Source: Deferribacteraceae bacterium UBA6799 (GTDB taxonomy: Bacteria; Chrysiogenota; Deferribacteres; Deferribacterales; Geovibrionaceae). Taken from it: a stretch of 64,000 nucleotides of DNA. Under the pieces are notes generated by a model that saw nothing but the letters and a program-made list of their open reading frames with translations, was not told where the DNA came from and did no database searches. Both the position numbers and the translations under genes were made by a program. Positions within the stretch are counted from its first letter, which is position 1. Each line of letters starts with the position of its first letter. Below, piece by piece: positions 16,080 through 24,503 of this stretch. The stretch covers positions 510,934 to 574,933 of the forward strand of contig DKFJ01000010.1 of NCBI GenBank assembly GCA_002452335.1, in the 5' to 3' direction.

Positions 16080-16649
16080 TTAAATATTGTATCCTGTCTC
16101 AAAAGCCTTGAGGTTCAGGTCAATTGTCTTCGGGGGAACTCTGTCCCTGATAGCCTGTTCCCATGCGGATTTTTCGAAGGGAACATTTTTGGCGAGTATA
16201 CCCAGAACCACCATGCCGGCTATTTTCTGGTTGCCCAGCTCGATAGCCTTGCCGATAGCGTCAACCTCGATCACCTTTTTCAGAGATTTCTGAACGGCGT
16301 CAATCTTATCCTGAGGATACTGCGCCTCTCCGTCCGCCACAGAGGGCGGAGAGATGATCTGAGTATTCTGTATCAGCGTCATGTTATCTGAATAATATTC
16401 AGAATACCTTAAAAATTCCATTCTTTCAAAAGAAACGAGAATATCTGCGCTTTTCAGGGGTATTGTGGGGGCGAATACTTTTTCGCCTATGCGGATGTGT
16501 GTAACCACGCTTCCGCCCCTCTGGGCCATCCCGTGTATCTCGCTCTTTTTAACGTCATATCCGGCGGCCAGCGCCACATCGCAGACGATGTTGCTGGAGA
16601 GAACAGTTCCCTGTCCGCCCACTCCTACCATGAGTATATCCAGTTTCAT
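16080..16649 (-). CDS. iorB: indolepyruvate ferredoxin oxidoreductase, beta subunit
   Basis: Gamma-type domain subunit of the enzyme that oxidatively decarboxylates indolepyruvate and other aryl pyruvates to acyl-CoA, reducing ferredoxin. The 189 residues start with LDILMVGVGGQGTVLSSN, the glycine-rich opening typical of this subunit, followed by KKSEIHGMAQRGGSVVTHIRIG. Two adjacent ATGs are possible (16652 and 16649); the second has better spacing from AGGAG. It overlaps the iorA stop by 1 nt (TGATG), which fits a 1:1 heterodimer. Confidence 0.95.
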   Translation of the reverse strand: MKLDILMVGVGGQGTVLSSNIVCDVALAAGYDVKKSEIHGMAQRGGSVVTHIRIGEKVFAPTIPLKSADILVSFERMEFLRYSEYYSDNMTLIQNTQIISPPSVADGEAQYPQDKIDAVQKSLKKVIEVDAIGKAIELGNQKIAGMVVLGILAKNVPFEKSAWEQAIRDRVPPKTIDLNLKAFETGYNI

Positions 16650-18385
16650 CATTTGCTCCTTTGCTCTATAGCGCCGAATTTGCACACCTTAATACAGAGG
16701 TGGCATCCGGTGCAGAGGTTTTCGTCTATCAGAGCGACACGCTTCTGAGCGTCCCAGATGATGGCGGGACAGCCGAGTTTTGTACACACACGGCATCCGC
16801 TGCATTTGTCCTCATGGATGAAATATGGTTCTTGTATCACGCTTCTGTCAGCGAAGATACAGGGTTTGTTGGTAATAATAACACTCGGCTCAGGCTTGGA
16901 TGTCTCTTCTTTCAGGACTTCCATAGCGTTCGCCACGTCGAAGGGATCTATCACCCGGATGTTGGATTCTTTAACACCGATAGCTTTGCACAGCATCACC
17001 AGATCGAGCTTGGGTGCTGGGTTACCGTGAAGGTCCTTTCCGGACGCAGCGTTCTGCTGGTGTCCTGTCATGCCTGTTATGGTGTTATCAAGGATAACCA
17101 CTGTGGAGTTCCCCTGATTATATACTGTGTTTACAAGACTGTTTATGCCTGTGTGAAGGAATGTAGAGTCTCCGATAACGGCCACAGATTTCTGTGACAT
17201 TCCTTCAGCTGCCTTGTCCAGACCATGAGCCATGCCGATACTGGCGCCCATGCACACTGTGGAGTTGATCGCCTTCAGAGGAGGCAGAAGTCCCAGAGTG
17301 TAGCATCCGATATCGCCTGTCACGAAGAGTTTCAGCCTGTTAATGGCATAGAATATTCCTCTGTGCGAACAGCCGGGGCACATGTTGGGCGGGCGGAAAG
17401 GTAGAGTGGTATCCACATCTGCCTGAACGGGTTCCAACCCGAAAAGCTCTCTTACGGCATCCACGGAAAGCTCTCCGCAGACGTCTCTGTCCAGTTCCTC
17501 AACCTTTATTCCGGCGGCTTTTATCTCTGTTTCAAAAAACTTATCAAGTTCTTCCACTACATAGAGTTTTTCCACCTGAGCGGCGAATGACGCTATCTTT
17601 TTCATGGGCAGAGGCCATGCGAAATCGAGCTTCAGAACTGATGCTTCGGGCATGGCTTCTTTCACATAGTTATAGGTCACGCCTGCGCAGACGATACCTA
17701 TATTCTTGTCATTCATCTCTATTTTGTTGTATTTGTCACCCTCGCAGAGCTCTGTGAGCATCTCGAGTCTGTTCTCGACCACCTTATGCCTTTTTCTGGC
17801 ATTGGCGGGTATCATAACCCATTTCGGGATATTGTTTTCCGGAGCGAAATCAGGAGCCTCCACCCTGTCGTTCAGGTCAACGACTGTCTGGGTGTGTGAT
17901 ATCCTTGTGCAGGAACGCAGAAGCACGGGTGTGCAGTATTCCTCTGAAAGCTCAAACGCCTGCTTGGTGAATTCCTTCACTTCGGCAGAATCAGCGGGCT
18001 CCATCATTGGCACTTTTCCGAAACGGGCATAGTGTCTGCTGTCCTGCTCGTTCTGAGAGCTGTACATGTTGGGGTCGTCTGCCACCACGACAACCAGTCC
18101 TGCGTTAACACCGGTATATGAGAGTGTCATCAGCGGATCAGCGGCAACGTTCAGCCCCACATGCTTCATGCAGGACATGGCTCTCTTTCCGCCGAGACTT
18201 GCGCCGATAGCCACCTCGAGACCAACTTTTTCGTTGGTTGCCCATTCGGTGTATATCTCTTTATAGTGAGCGACATGCTCAGTGATCTCGGTACTGGGCG
18301 TACCAGGGTATGAGCTTACTACGCCCACTCCCGCTTCATATGCGGCACGGGCGAAAGCCTCGTTTCCGCTCAAAACTTTTTTCAT
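16649..18385 (-). CDS. iorA: indolepyruvate ferredoxin oxidoreductase, alpha subunit
   Basis: Catalytic subunit, 578 residues. It has an N-terminal pyrimidine-binding domain (SGNEAFARAAYEAGVGVVSSYPGTPSTEITEH), a TPP-binding domain (GDIGCYTLG, then MGASIGMAHGLDKA) and two C-terminal [4Fe-4S] clusters (CSGCRVCTKLGCP and CTGCHLCIKVCKFGA). This four-domain layout is typical of anaerobes that degrade aromatic amino acids. The start at 18385 has GGTGG 8 nt upstream and overlaps the previous stop (TGATG). The electron acceptor would be ferredoxin, linking it to low-potential anaerobic metabolism. Confidence 0.96.
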   Translation of the reverse strand: MKKVLSGNEAFARAAYEAGVGVVSSYPGTPSTEITEHVAHYKEIYTEWATNEKVGLEVAIGASLGGKRAMSCMKHVGLNVAADPLMTLSYTGVNAGLVVVVADDPNMYSSQNEQDSRHYARFGKVPMMEPADSAEVKEFTKQAFELSEEYCTPVLLRSCTRISHTQTVVDLNDRVEAPDFAPENNIPKWVMIPANARKRHKVVENRLEMLTELCEGDKYNKIEMNDKNIGIVCAGVTYNYVKEAMPEASVLKLDFAWPLPMKKIASFAAQVEKLYVVEELDKFFETEIKAAGIKVEELDRDVCGELSVDAVRELFGLEPVQADVDTTLPFRPPNMCPGCSHRGIFYAINRLKLFVTGDIGCYTLGLLPPLKAINSTVCMGASIGMAHGLDKAAEGMSQKSVAVIGDSTFLHTGINSLVNTVYNQGNSTVVILDNTITGMTGHQQNAASGKDLHGNPAPKLDLVMLCKAIGVKESNIRVIDPFDVANAMEVLKEETSKPEPSVIITNKPCIFADRSVIQEPYFIHEDKCSGCRVCTKLGCPAIIWDAQKRVALIDENLCTGCHLCIKVCKFGAIEQRSK

Positions 18386-18963
18386 CAGCCATTCCACCTT
18401 TTAAGCTGTTTTAAGAGCTCGCTGTCGGGATAGTTCTTTTCAAACTCGCTCATCAGCTTGGATTTATCCTCGCCTGTAGCGGCGAGACAAGCTCTGTAGT
18501 ACCATACAGAGCCAAGTTTTCCTTTTCCTATGTAGCTTTTCGGATCGATCTCGGCTATGCCTGTGTCATAGCGCAGACTGTCCGCCAGCTCGTTAAACTC
18601 TCCTGACGCTGTTCCCAGAGGAGCGGAGGCGTTCTTCATATCTTTTTTCTCCACCAGCATTTCGGCAGCCTTCAGATTGATATAGTCCCCTGCGGAGGGC
18701 AGATCGGATGAAGCCTTCACATATTCGGCGACATTCTCCGCGTTGGCGTCAGACATCATGGCTATCATCTCAAGCTGACCTATCTTGTTGGTAAGCATCT
18801 GGTTCTTAGAGTCTGACATCTTTGTGTAGGTATATACCAGCAGAAATATTATCAGCAGACCGGCAACACCGGCAAGCATCTTCTTAAAGTTTTTAGCGAC
18901 AAAATGCTCAACTTTATCAATAGGTTCTTCCTCAATATTGATAACCTTCTTATTCTTGTTCAC
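18385..18963 (-). CDS. membrane-anchored TPR-like protein (YfgM-like)
   Basis: A 192-residue protein with a charged cytoplasmic N terminus, one membrane segment at about residues 30-48 (MLAGVAGLLIIFLLVYTYT) and a helical exported domain. The C-terminal part (GKLGSVWYYRACLAATGE...FEKNYPDSELLKQL) resembles a TPR pair, similar in layout to YfgM proteins that assist envelope protein folding. Similarity is by architecture only. It is translationally coupled on both sides (4-nt overlap with the PHP gene, 1-nt overlap with iorA), but no functional link to indolepyruvate oxidation is evident. Confidence 0.6.
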   Translation of the reverse strand: MNKNKKVINIEEEPIDKVEHFVAKNFKKMLAGVAGLLIIFLLVYTYTKMSDSKNQMLTNKIGQLEMIAMMSDANAENVAEYVKASSDLPSAGDYINLKAAEMLVEKKDMKNASAPLGTASGEFNELADSLRYDTGIAEIDPKSYIGKGKLGSVWYYRACLAATGEDKSKLMSEFEKNYPDSELLKQLKRWNG

Positions 18964-19628
18964 TTCCTGCCTCCATAGAGTTTGTTAAACAGTTTTATGT
19001 TATTTTCAAATACTTTATCTATCTGTGTTTCATCCAGACCCGCTCCGGCCAGAATCTTTCTGGCGTGGTCGTATCTTGCCCTGTCGCCTGGAGCGTGGTA
19101 ATCGTTGTTGATAACCAGATCGCCGTTCATGGATGTCACCAGTTTGGCAACGTGTCCGTTGGTGATGCTGTGTCCTTTTCTGGTGGATATTTCGAAACAG
19201 ACACCTTTGTCTATGCCTTTTCTGATAATTTCAGGAGTGATGAGCCCAGGGTGCGCCAGAATATCCACAGCGGCCTCCACAGCCGCCTCGTTGGTGCCTT
19301 CTGCCACCGGCTCAACAATGGTTTCGCCGTGTACGACTATTATGTCCGCTCCGGCTTTTCTGCATTTTTCTGTGAGTCCGCCTATTTTTTCCGGACGCAC
19401 ATGCGTTATCTCTACTCCCACGATAATTTTAAAATCATTGTCGGAGCTGTTGAACTCTTCTTTGAATCGGAGCTGGTTCTCTAATATCATCATATAATTC
19501 GACTCATCGGCGTGGTCGGTGAGAGCCATGCCGGAATATCCGTCCATCATGGCCCTGCGCACTGATTCCGCAGGGATGAGAACACCATCGCTGAAAGTCG
19601 TGTGTGTGTGCAGATCGTACATTTTCAT
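18960..19628 (-). CDS. PHP-domain phosphoesterase, histidinol-phosphatase-like
   Basis: A compact 222-residue PHP-fold protein. Metal-binding motifs are YDLHTHTTFSDG (residues 4-15), ALTDHADESN (about 35-44), VVHGETI, ILAHPGLI and a C-terminal NNDYHAPGD. This pattern is that of the family annotated as histidinol phosphate phosphatase, but without a his operon nearby the real substrate is uncertain. Overlaps the LOG gene by 1 nt and the TPR-like gene by 4 nt. It is distinct in length and sequence from the second PHP gene at 15146-16051. Confidence 0.82.
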   Translation of the reverse strand: MKMYDLHTHTTFSDGVLIPAESVRRAMMDGYSGMALTDHADESNYMMILENQLRFKEEFNSSDNDFKIIVGVEITHVRPEKIGGLTEKCRKAGADIIVVHGETIVEPVAEGTNEAAVEAAVDILAHPGLITPEIIRKGIDKGVCFEISTRKGHSITNGHVAKLVTSMNGDLVINNDYHAPGDRARYDHARKILAGAGLDETQIDKVFENNIKLFNKLYGGRK

Positions 19629-20311
19629 TAGACTGTCCTGTTAGCGTCCAGAAACTGACGGACAACGGTGAGAACCTCATCCGCAGTGTCCACTACCTGA
19701 AGATAGTTCAGATCCGCTTTGGATATGAAACCTTCGTCAAGCATGCGTTCTTTGATCCATCCTACCAGTCCGCCCCAATATGCTGAATCCACAAGTATGG
19801 TGGGGAATGGAATGATTTTTCCTGTCTGAATGAGCGTGATAGACTCAAAAAGTTCGTCCATAGTTCCGAATCCGCCGGGGAGAATGACAAAAGCGCTGGC
19901 GTATTTCACCAGCATCACCTTGCGGACGAAGAAATAGTCGAATGTCACACTCTTAGTGATGTATGGGTTTGCCTTCTGCTCGAAAGGCAGTTTGATATTC
20001 AGACCTATGGAGCGTCCGCCCTGTTCGAAAGCGCCTCTGTTGGCCGCCTCCATGATGCCGGGACCGCCGCCGGTCAGAACAGTGATGCCCTCAGCCGCCA
20101 GTTTTTTTCCTATGGTCATGGCTAGCTTATATCTGTCATCGTCCTCTTTCACACGGGCAGAGCCGAACACGGTAACAGCAGGCTCTATGCCTGATAATTT
20201 TTCAAATCCTTCTACGAACTCGGCGAGAATCTTGAATATCCGCCAGGTATCGCCGACCTTTATATCATCAATCAAATACTGCATTTCGTCATAGCCGACG
20301 CCATTTTTCAT
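19628..20311 (-). CDS. LOG family protein (TIGR00730-like nucleotide phosphoribohydrolase)
   Basis: A 227-residue Rossmann-fold protein. The family motif PGGFGTMDELFE (about residue 150) and GGGPGIMEAANRGAFEQGG (about 80-98) are both complete. LOG enzymes remove ribose 5-phosphate from nucleoside monophosphates; many entries are misnamed lysine decarboxylase. In bacteria the role is usually purine nucleotide turnover, occasionally cytokinin production. Promoter-proximal gene of the ior unit, with its own promoter at 20340-20368. AGGTGA precedes the ATG. Confidence 0.9.
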   Translation of the reverse strand: MKNGVGYDEMQYLIDDIKVGDTWRIFKILAEFVEGFEKLSGIEPAVTVFGSARVKEDDDRYKLAMTIGKKLAAEGITVLTGGGPGIMEAANRGAFEQGGRSIGLNIKLPFEQKANPYITKSVTFDYFFVRKVMLVKYASAFVILPGGFGTMDELFESITLIQTGKIIPFPTILVDSAYWGGLVGWIKERMLDEGFISKADLNYLQVVDTADEVLTVVRQFLDANRTV

Positions 20312-20339
20312 CTGTCACCTTTATCTGTCTGAATCCAAT

Positions 20340-20368
20340 AAAATACACAAGATAAATGATTATATCAA
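20340..20368 (-). promoter_or_regulatory. promoter of the LOG-PHP-TPR-iorAB-PHP unit
   Basis: TTGATA (20368-20363), 17-bp spacer, TATTTT (20345-20340) on the minus strand, giving a leader of about 22 nt. The 221-bp region shared with the divergent marR gene also holds two palindromes, CTTCTTAAGAAG (20403-20414) and ATGAT-N4-ATCAT (20387-20400), upstream of this promoter. Either could be a regulator site; neither is proven. Confidence 0.6.
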
Positions 20369-20461
20369 CAAGCAATTTAAAAGATGATGATTATTATCAT
20401 AACTTCTTAAGAAGGCTGATACCAATAAAGATAATAAAATTTATTCGAGCGCAAACATAAA

Positions 20462-20476
20462 CTATAATCATTATAG
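20462..20476. promoter_or_regulatory. 15-bp palindrome, candidate MarR operator
   Basis: CTATAAT-C-ATTATAG is a perfect 7-1-7 inverted repeat lying 27 bp upstream of the marR -35 box. MarR proteins usually bind AT-rich palindromes of about this size near their own promoter, so autoregulation or control of the divergent unit is plausible. Confidence 0.45.
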
Positions 20477-20503
20477 ATATATTTAATGCGTTAAACTATT
20501 CAG

Positions 20504-20532
20504 TTGACAATTTATCATACATATACTACTTT
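20504..20532 (+). promoter_or_regulatory. marR promoter, predicted to give a leaderless mRNA
   Basis: A perfect -35 TTGACA (20504-20509), 17-bp spacer, TACTTT (20527-20532). The predicted +1 is 20539, the A of the second in-frame ATG. No Shine-Dalgarno sequence precedes either ATG. An alternative -10, TATACT at 20522-20527, would also leave fewer than 6 nt of leader. Confidence 0.65.
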
Positions 20533-20538
20533 ATGGTT

Positions 20539-20976
20539 ATGTTAGGTTTAGATGATACACTCACATTTTTAATCAATCGCGCATCAACACTTGCCAGGCA
20601 GGAATTCGAAGGCAGACTCAGAAAGTTTGACCTGACCCCTGCACAGTGGGCAGTGCTTATTCGCCTGTCCGAACAGGACGGGCTGAACATGACCGAGCTC
20701 GGACACCTGCTCTATTTTGACAAACCCACCACTACCGGCGTTGTCAACAGACTGGTAAAAAAGAAATATGTGAAAAAGGTTAAAAACCGTAAAGACCGCA
20801 GGGTCACACATGTCTTTATCACCGATGCCGGCAAAGAGGCGCTTTTACCTGTTGAGCCCATTGTCAAATTTTATCAGGAGAATTTCTTAAAAGACATCTC
20901 TCCTGAAAACTATGAGACAGCAAAAGAAGTGCTGAAAACGATGATTAAAAATATAAAATCTGTAGAAAATATCTGA
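20539..20976 (+). CDS. MarR-family transcriptional regulator
   Basis: A 145-residue winged helix regulator. The family core is clear: LTPAQWAVLIRLSEQDGLNMTELGHLLYFDKPTTTGVVNRLVKKKYV with the wing VKNRKDRRVTHVFIT (about residues 34-93). Flanking helices provide the dimer interface. Start chosen at 20539, where the predicted transcript begins; 20533 is the alternative. It is divergent from the LOG/ior unit, which it may regulate, possibly in response to an aromatic acid. That link is inferred only from position. Confidence 0.88.
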   Translation: MLGLDDTLTFLINRASTLARQEFEGRLRKFDLTPAQWAVLIRLSEQDGLNMTELGHLLYFDKPTTTGVVNRLVKKKYVKKVKNRKDRRVTHVFITDAGKEALLPVEPIVKFYQENFLKDISPENYETAKEVLKTMIKNIKSVENI

Positions 20977-21046
20977 TAGCAGCCTCCCGATGCCTTCGCA
21001 TGCAGGTGCGCCGTTATCATAATGTCTTTATAGGGTCTGTATTAAT

Positions 21047-22117
21047 TTACAGACCTTCTCTCTTCATGAGCTGTCTCACCTCTTCGGGATAAACCGCTCT
21101 GTTTACAGCTTCTTCTTTTGTTATCATGCCTTTCTTATAAAGTTCCAGCAGAGCCTGACTCATGGTCTGCATTCCGCTTTCGCCCTGCCCTGACTGCATG
21201 GAAGAGTACACCTGATGCAGTTTATCCTCTCTGATAAGGTTTCTGATGGCGGATGTAGGCACAAGAACCTCACACGCCATAACTCTGCCTTTTCCGTCTG
21301 CCTTCTGCACCAGCTGCTGCGATACTATGCCCTCCAGAACAAAAGAGAGCTGGGCTCTGATCTGCGACTGGGCGTGGGGCGGGAAGACGTCTATGATCCT
21401 GTTGATGGTCTGCACGGCGCTGTTGGTGTGCAGAGTGCCCATGCAGAGGTGTCCTGTCTCGGCTATTGTCATAGCCGCTTCTATGGTCTCTATATCACGC
21501 ATTTCGCCTATCAGACAAACGTCAGGATCCTGACGCAGGAGATATTTCAGAGCGTTTTTAAACGATCTGGTGTCCGAGTTCAGCTCGCGCTGGTTGACGG
21601 TGGCTCTTTTGTGCGGATGCACGAACTCTATAGGGTCTTCAATTGTAACGATGTGAACGGGCTGTTCCTCGTTTATCTTATCTATCATAGCCGCCAGAGT
21701 GCTTGACTTACCGCTCCCTGTAGGACCTGTCACCAGAACGAGTCCTCTGGGACGGTTGCACAGTTCCGCCACCACAGGCGGCAGATTGAGCTGGTCGAAT
21801 GTGCGTATTTTATAAGGGATAACACGGAACGCGGCGGCAACAGCGCCCCTCTGCATGAAAAAATTCGCTCTGAATCTGCTGATATTCTTTACACCGAAAG
21901 AGAGGTCCAGCTCCCACTCCTCCTCAAAACGTTTTTTCTGGGATTCGTTCAATATGCTGTAGCATATCGTTTTTGTATCCGCCGGAGTCAGGGGTTCATC
22001 ACCGATCTTTTCCAGATCGCCGTTCACTCTGAAAACAGGGGGTGAGCCAGCCGTAATGTGCAGGTCGCTTGCGTCCATATCGACCATTTTCTGGAGCAGT
22101 TCTTGCAGACTATACAT
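21047..22117 (-). CDS. pilT: type IV pilus retraction ATPase PilT
   Basis: Hexameric ATPase that disassembles type IV pili for twitching motility. At 356 residues it is standard. Walker A GPTGSGKSS lies near residue 131, the Asp box is VTIEDPIEF, Walker B is RQDPDVCLIGEMRD, the His box is ETGHLCMGTLHTNSA, and the PilT-specific C-terminal AIRNLIRE motif separates it from PilB. No other pilus genes are nearby, which is common for pilT. Last gene of the pgsA-to-pilT unit, 10 nt after aroE. Confidence 0.97.
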   Translation of the reverse strand: MYSLQELLQKMVDMDASDLHITAGSPPVFRVNGDLEKIGDEPLTPADTKTICYSILNESQKKRFEEEWELDLSFGVKNISRFRANFFMQRGAVAAAFRVIPYKIRTFDQLNLPPVVAELCNRPRGLVLVTGPTGSGKSSTLAAMIDKINEEQPVHIVTIEDPIEFVHPHKRATVNQRELNSDTRSFKNALKYLLRQDPDVCLIGEMRDIETIEAAMTIAETGHLCMGTLHTNSAVQTINRIIDVFPPHAQSQIRAQLSFVLEGIVSQQLVQKADGKGRVMACEVLVPTSAIRNLIREDKLHQVYSSMQSGQGESGMQTMSQALLELYKKGMITKEEAVNRAVYPEEVRQLMKREGL

Positions 22118-22127
22118 AATATCCCCC

Positions 22128-22934
22128 TTAAAGACCCAGTTCGCCCGCTATGTCTTTTACCGAAAAAACAGGATAAATACCTGTCCATATTTCAAAAGCT
22201 CTGGCAGCCTGATACACCAGCATGGAGAAACCGTCCAGTTTTACGCATCCGCTGTGGGACATGTTTTTCAGAAAAGGCGTCAGCCCTTTTTTATACTGAA
22301 GGTCGATAGCGGCCTTTTCACAGCCTATCTTCGACATATCGGTAAATCTGCCGTCCTCCAGCCCTATGCTGGTTCCGTTTATTACAAAGTCAAAGCTCTT
22401 CTCAGTTGTTAAGAAATTATAATCCTCAATATCTGCGTTGTCAAATTTCATTGATTTGATAATGTCTTCCGCTTTTGACACGGTTCTGTTTACGACGGTC
22501 AGGTGGACGTTCTTGCTCTTGAGCGCGTACAGAACGGCTTTGGAAGCGCCTCCGCACCCCAGAAGGAGCACATTGGAATTTTCCAGCCCGCATCCGCCGT
22601 CGCTGAGCATATTTATAAAACCGAATACGTCAGTGTTGAACCCTTTCAGCCCGTCCCTGAACAGCACGGTGTTCACAGCGCCCACGCCTTCCGCCGCGCC
22701 GTCCACGCTGTCCATCAGGTCGAAGACCTCCTGCTTGTGCGGCACAGTGACGTTAACCCCTGTGAATGAATATCTTTTTAATATATCAAAAGTATCTCTC
22801 AGAGCCTCTCCGCCCTCTGTCTCAAAACAGCAGTATCCGCCGTTCAGCCCGGAATTCTTCAGAAAACGGGTATGGATGAACGGGGAGAACGAGTGCTTCA
22901 GAGGATTTCCGATAAGCCCCAGATTAGTGAACAT
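22128..22934 (-). CDS. aroE: shikimate dehydrogenase
   Basis: NADPH-dependent reduction of 3-dehydroshikimate in the aromatic amino acid pathway. The 268 residues include substrate-binding NPLKHSFSPFIHT at 10-22, the catalytic Lys in GVNVTVPHKQEV near 66, the Asp in GFNTDVFGF and the nucleotide loop LLGCGGASKAV. The start overlaps the DUF502 stop by 1 nt. Confidence 0.96.
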   Translation of the reverse strand: MFTNLGLIGNPLKHSFSPFIHTRFLKNSGLNGGYCCFETEGGEALRDTFDILKRYSFTGVNVTVPHKQEVFDLMDSVDGAAEGVGAVNTVLFRDGLKGFNTDVFGFINMLSDGGCGLENSNVLLLGCGGASKAVLYALKSKNVHLTVVNRTVSKAEDIIKSMKFDNADIEDYNFLTTEKSFDFVINGTSIGLEDGRFTDMSKIGCEKAAIDLQYKKGLTPFLKNMSHSGCVKLDGFSMLVYQAARAFEIWTGIYPVFSVKDIAGELGL

Positions 22935-23578
22935 TATTTTCCCTCTATCCCGTTCGTATAATTCGGTTCAACAAGTCCTGCGGAAATGATGAATTTAATA
23001 CCGTGATCCACGGATATGCCCGGATCTATTATATCTTTCTTCGGAATGATAAGCACAAAACCGGATGTAGGGTTAGGCGTTGTGGGGATGAAAATATTAA
23101 CGCATATCTCCCCTGTGGCTTTGTTCAGAAACTCAGAAGTATCTTTTGTCATAAACCCCATGCTGTACATGCCTTTTCTGGGGTATTCCACCATAACCAC
23201 TTTTTTGAAGCTGCCGCCGCCGGCAGTCTGAAATGCTTCCACAACCTGGCGTATGGATGAGTATATGCTTCTGATAAAAGGAATTCTCTCCGCCAGATCT
23301 TCAATGAGCTTCAGCAGTTTTTTGCCGAAATAGTTCTTGGCGATAACACCTATGACTATAAGGAATACAATGACAAGCATGAAAGAGATTATTTTCTCCA
23401 TATAGAGAGGCATGGTGATCTCCATGCGCTTGTTTATCATCTCCAGATACGGCAGAAAAAATCCTGAGAATTTCTCAAATATAAAGAGAATGAACCAGAA
23501 GGTCACAAAAAGGGGCAGCGAGGACAATATTCCGGCGATAAAAGATCGTTGCAGAAAAACTCTGAATCTTTTGATCAT
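22934..23578 (-). CDS. DUF502 family membrane protein
   Basis: A 214-residue inner membrane protein of unknown function. Two membrane segments are visible (about residues 13-38, SFIAGILSSLPLFVTFWFIL, and 60-80, ISFMLVIVFLIVIGVIAK), followed by a conserved soluble domain with the signature RIPFIRSIYSSIRQVVEAF. GFVLIIPKKD comes near the end. ATG 23578 is chosen because AAGGAG lies 6 nt upstream; the longer reading to 23665 has no matching N terminus. It lies between a YhaM-like nuclease and aroE with no evident pathway link. Confidence 0.88.
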   Translation of the reverse strand: MIKRFRVFLQRSFIAGILSSLPLFVTFWFILFIFEKFSGFFLPYLEMINKRMEITMPLYMEKIISFMLVIVFLIVIGVIAKNYFGKKLLKLIEDLAERIPFIRSIYSSIRQVVEAFQTAGGGSFKKVVMVEYPRKGMYSMGFMTKDTSEFLNKATGEICVNIFIPTTPNPTSGFVLIIPKKDIIDPGISVDHGIKFIISAGLVEPNYTNGIEGK

Positions 23579-23594
23579 CTGAAACTCCTTGATG

Positions 23595-24503
23595 TTAAGA
23601 ATGTTTGAACAATTGCCTTTCCAGCAGTCTGTCGTATCCGCTCCAGCCCTGCTCCACTCCCTCACGCTCGAAAATAGAGTAAAATGTATTCAGTTTGGCG
23701 TCCATATCATCCAGATGATGCAGAACGAACGCCTCAGGTGTTTTTGGTTTTTTCGGAGAACCGTATTCCAGCAGTCCGTGATGGCTGACGATCAGGTGCG
23801 ACATAAGATATTTCAGCTCTTCTGGGAATCCGTCTATTTTCGAGATATACCCGTTCAGCATCTCCACCCCCAGAAGCAGGTGTCCCATCAGCTTTCCGCT
23901 GTCGGTATATTCCAGACCTGTGCCGGCCTGCATCTCTTTTACCTTGCCGATATCGTGAAAGAGCGCTCCGATTATCAGATGTTCGGTATTTATCATGTCT
24001 TTATAATAGCCGCCCACCAGAACAGACAGCCTGATTATACTGAGGGTGTGTTCCAGAAGCCCGCCCACATAGGCGTGGTGTACGGATTTTGCCGCCGGCA
24101 TCTTTTTAAAGCTGTCGATGGTGTCCTTGTCCGCCAGAAACTGTTCCACCAGAGCGGAAAGGTGTTCATCGTTTATTTTTTCTATCAGAAGCAGTTCCAG
24201 CTCCTGCATCAGCGCTTCGCAGTCTATGCCTCTTTTCGGAAGAAAATCCGCCGGATCGGCATCTGTCACACGGGTCATGGATGTTATCTTAAGCTGATCC
24301 TGACCGCCGAACTGCTGTATCATCCCTATGGCATCAACAATATCGCCGTTCTGCGGGTCGAACTCCAGCTTGTTGCTCTCAAACATAATCCCGTTCTTTC
24401 TGTTGCCCTCTTTGTCGCACATAATGGCTCTCAGATAGGGTTTGCCGTCCTTTGTTACAGATTTTATGATATCTGTGAGCATATATCTGTAGGGTATTTC
24501 CAT
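23595..24503 (-). CDS. YhaM-like 3'-5' exoribonuclease (OB fold + HD domain)
   Basis: 302 residues. An N-terminal OB-fold nucleic acid-binding domain (about 5-80) is followed by an HD phosphohydrolase domain (about 140-270). Metal-binding residues are HHAYVGGLLEHT, the central FHDIGK, and SHLIVSHHG. This arrangement matches Bacillus YhaM, a manganese-dependent 3'-5' exonuclease acting on short RNA or single-stranded DNA. GGAGG lies 7 nt upstream of the ATG. It starts right after the tldD stop codon. Confidence 0.85.
   Translation of the reverse strand: MEIPYRYMLTDIIKSVTKDGKPYLRAIMCDKEGNRKNGIMFESNKLEFDPQNGDIVDAIGMIQQFGGQDQLKITSMTRVTDADPADFLPKRGIDCEALMQELELLLIEKINDEHLSALVEQFLADKDTIDSFKKMPAAKSVHHAYVGGLLEHTLSIIRLSVLVGGYYKDMINTEHLIIGALFHDIGKVKEMQAGTGLEYTDSGKLMGHLLLGVEMLNGYISKIDGFPEELKYLMSHLIVSHHGLLEYGSPKKPKTPEAFVLHHLDDMDAKLNTFYSIFEREGVEQGWSGYDRLLERQLFKHS

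Noticed and set aside
21034..21055. Hairpin GGTCTGTA/TACAGACC as a terminator between marR and pilT
   Set aside because: The 8-bp stem is real but no T-run follows on either strand and it includes the last codons of pilT. Too weak to call.
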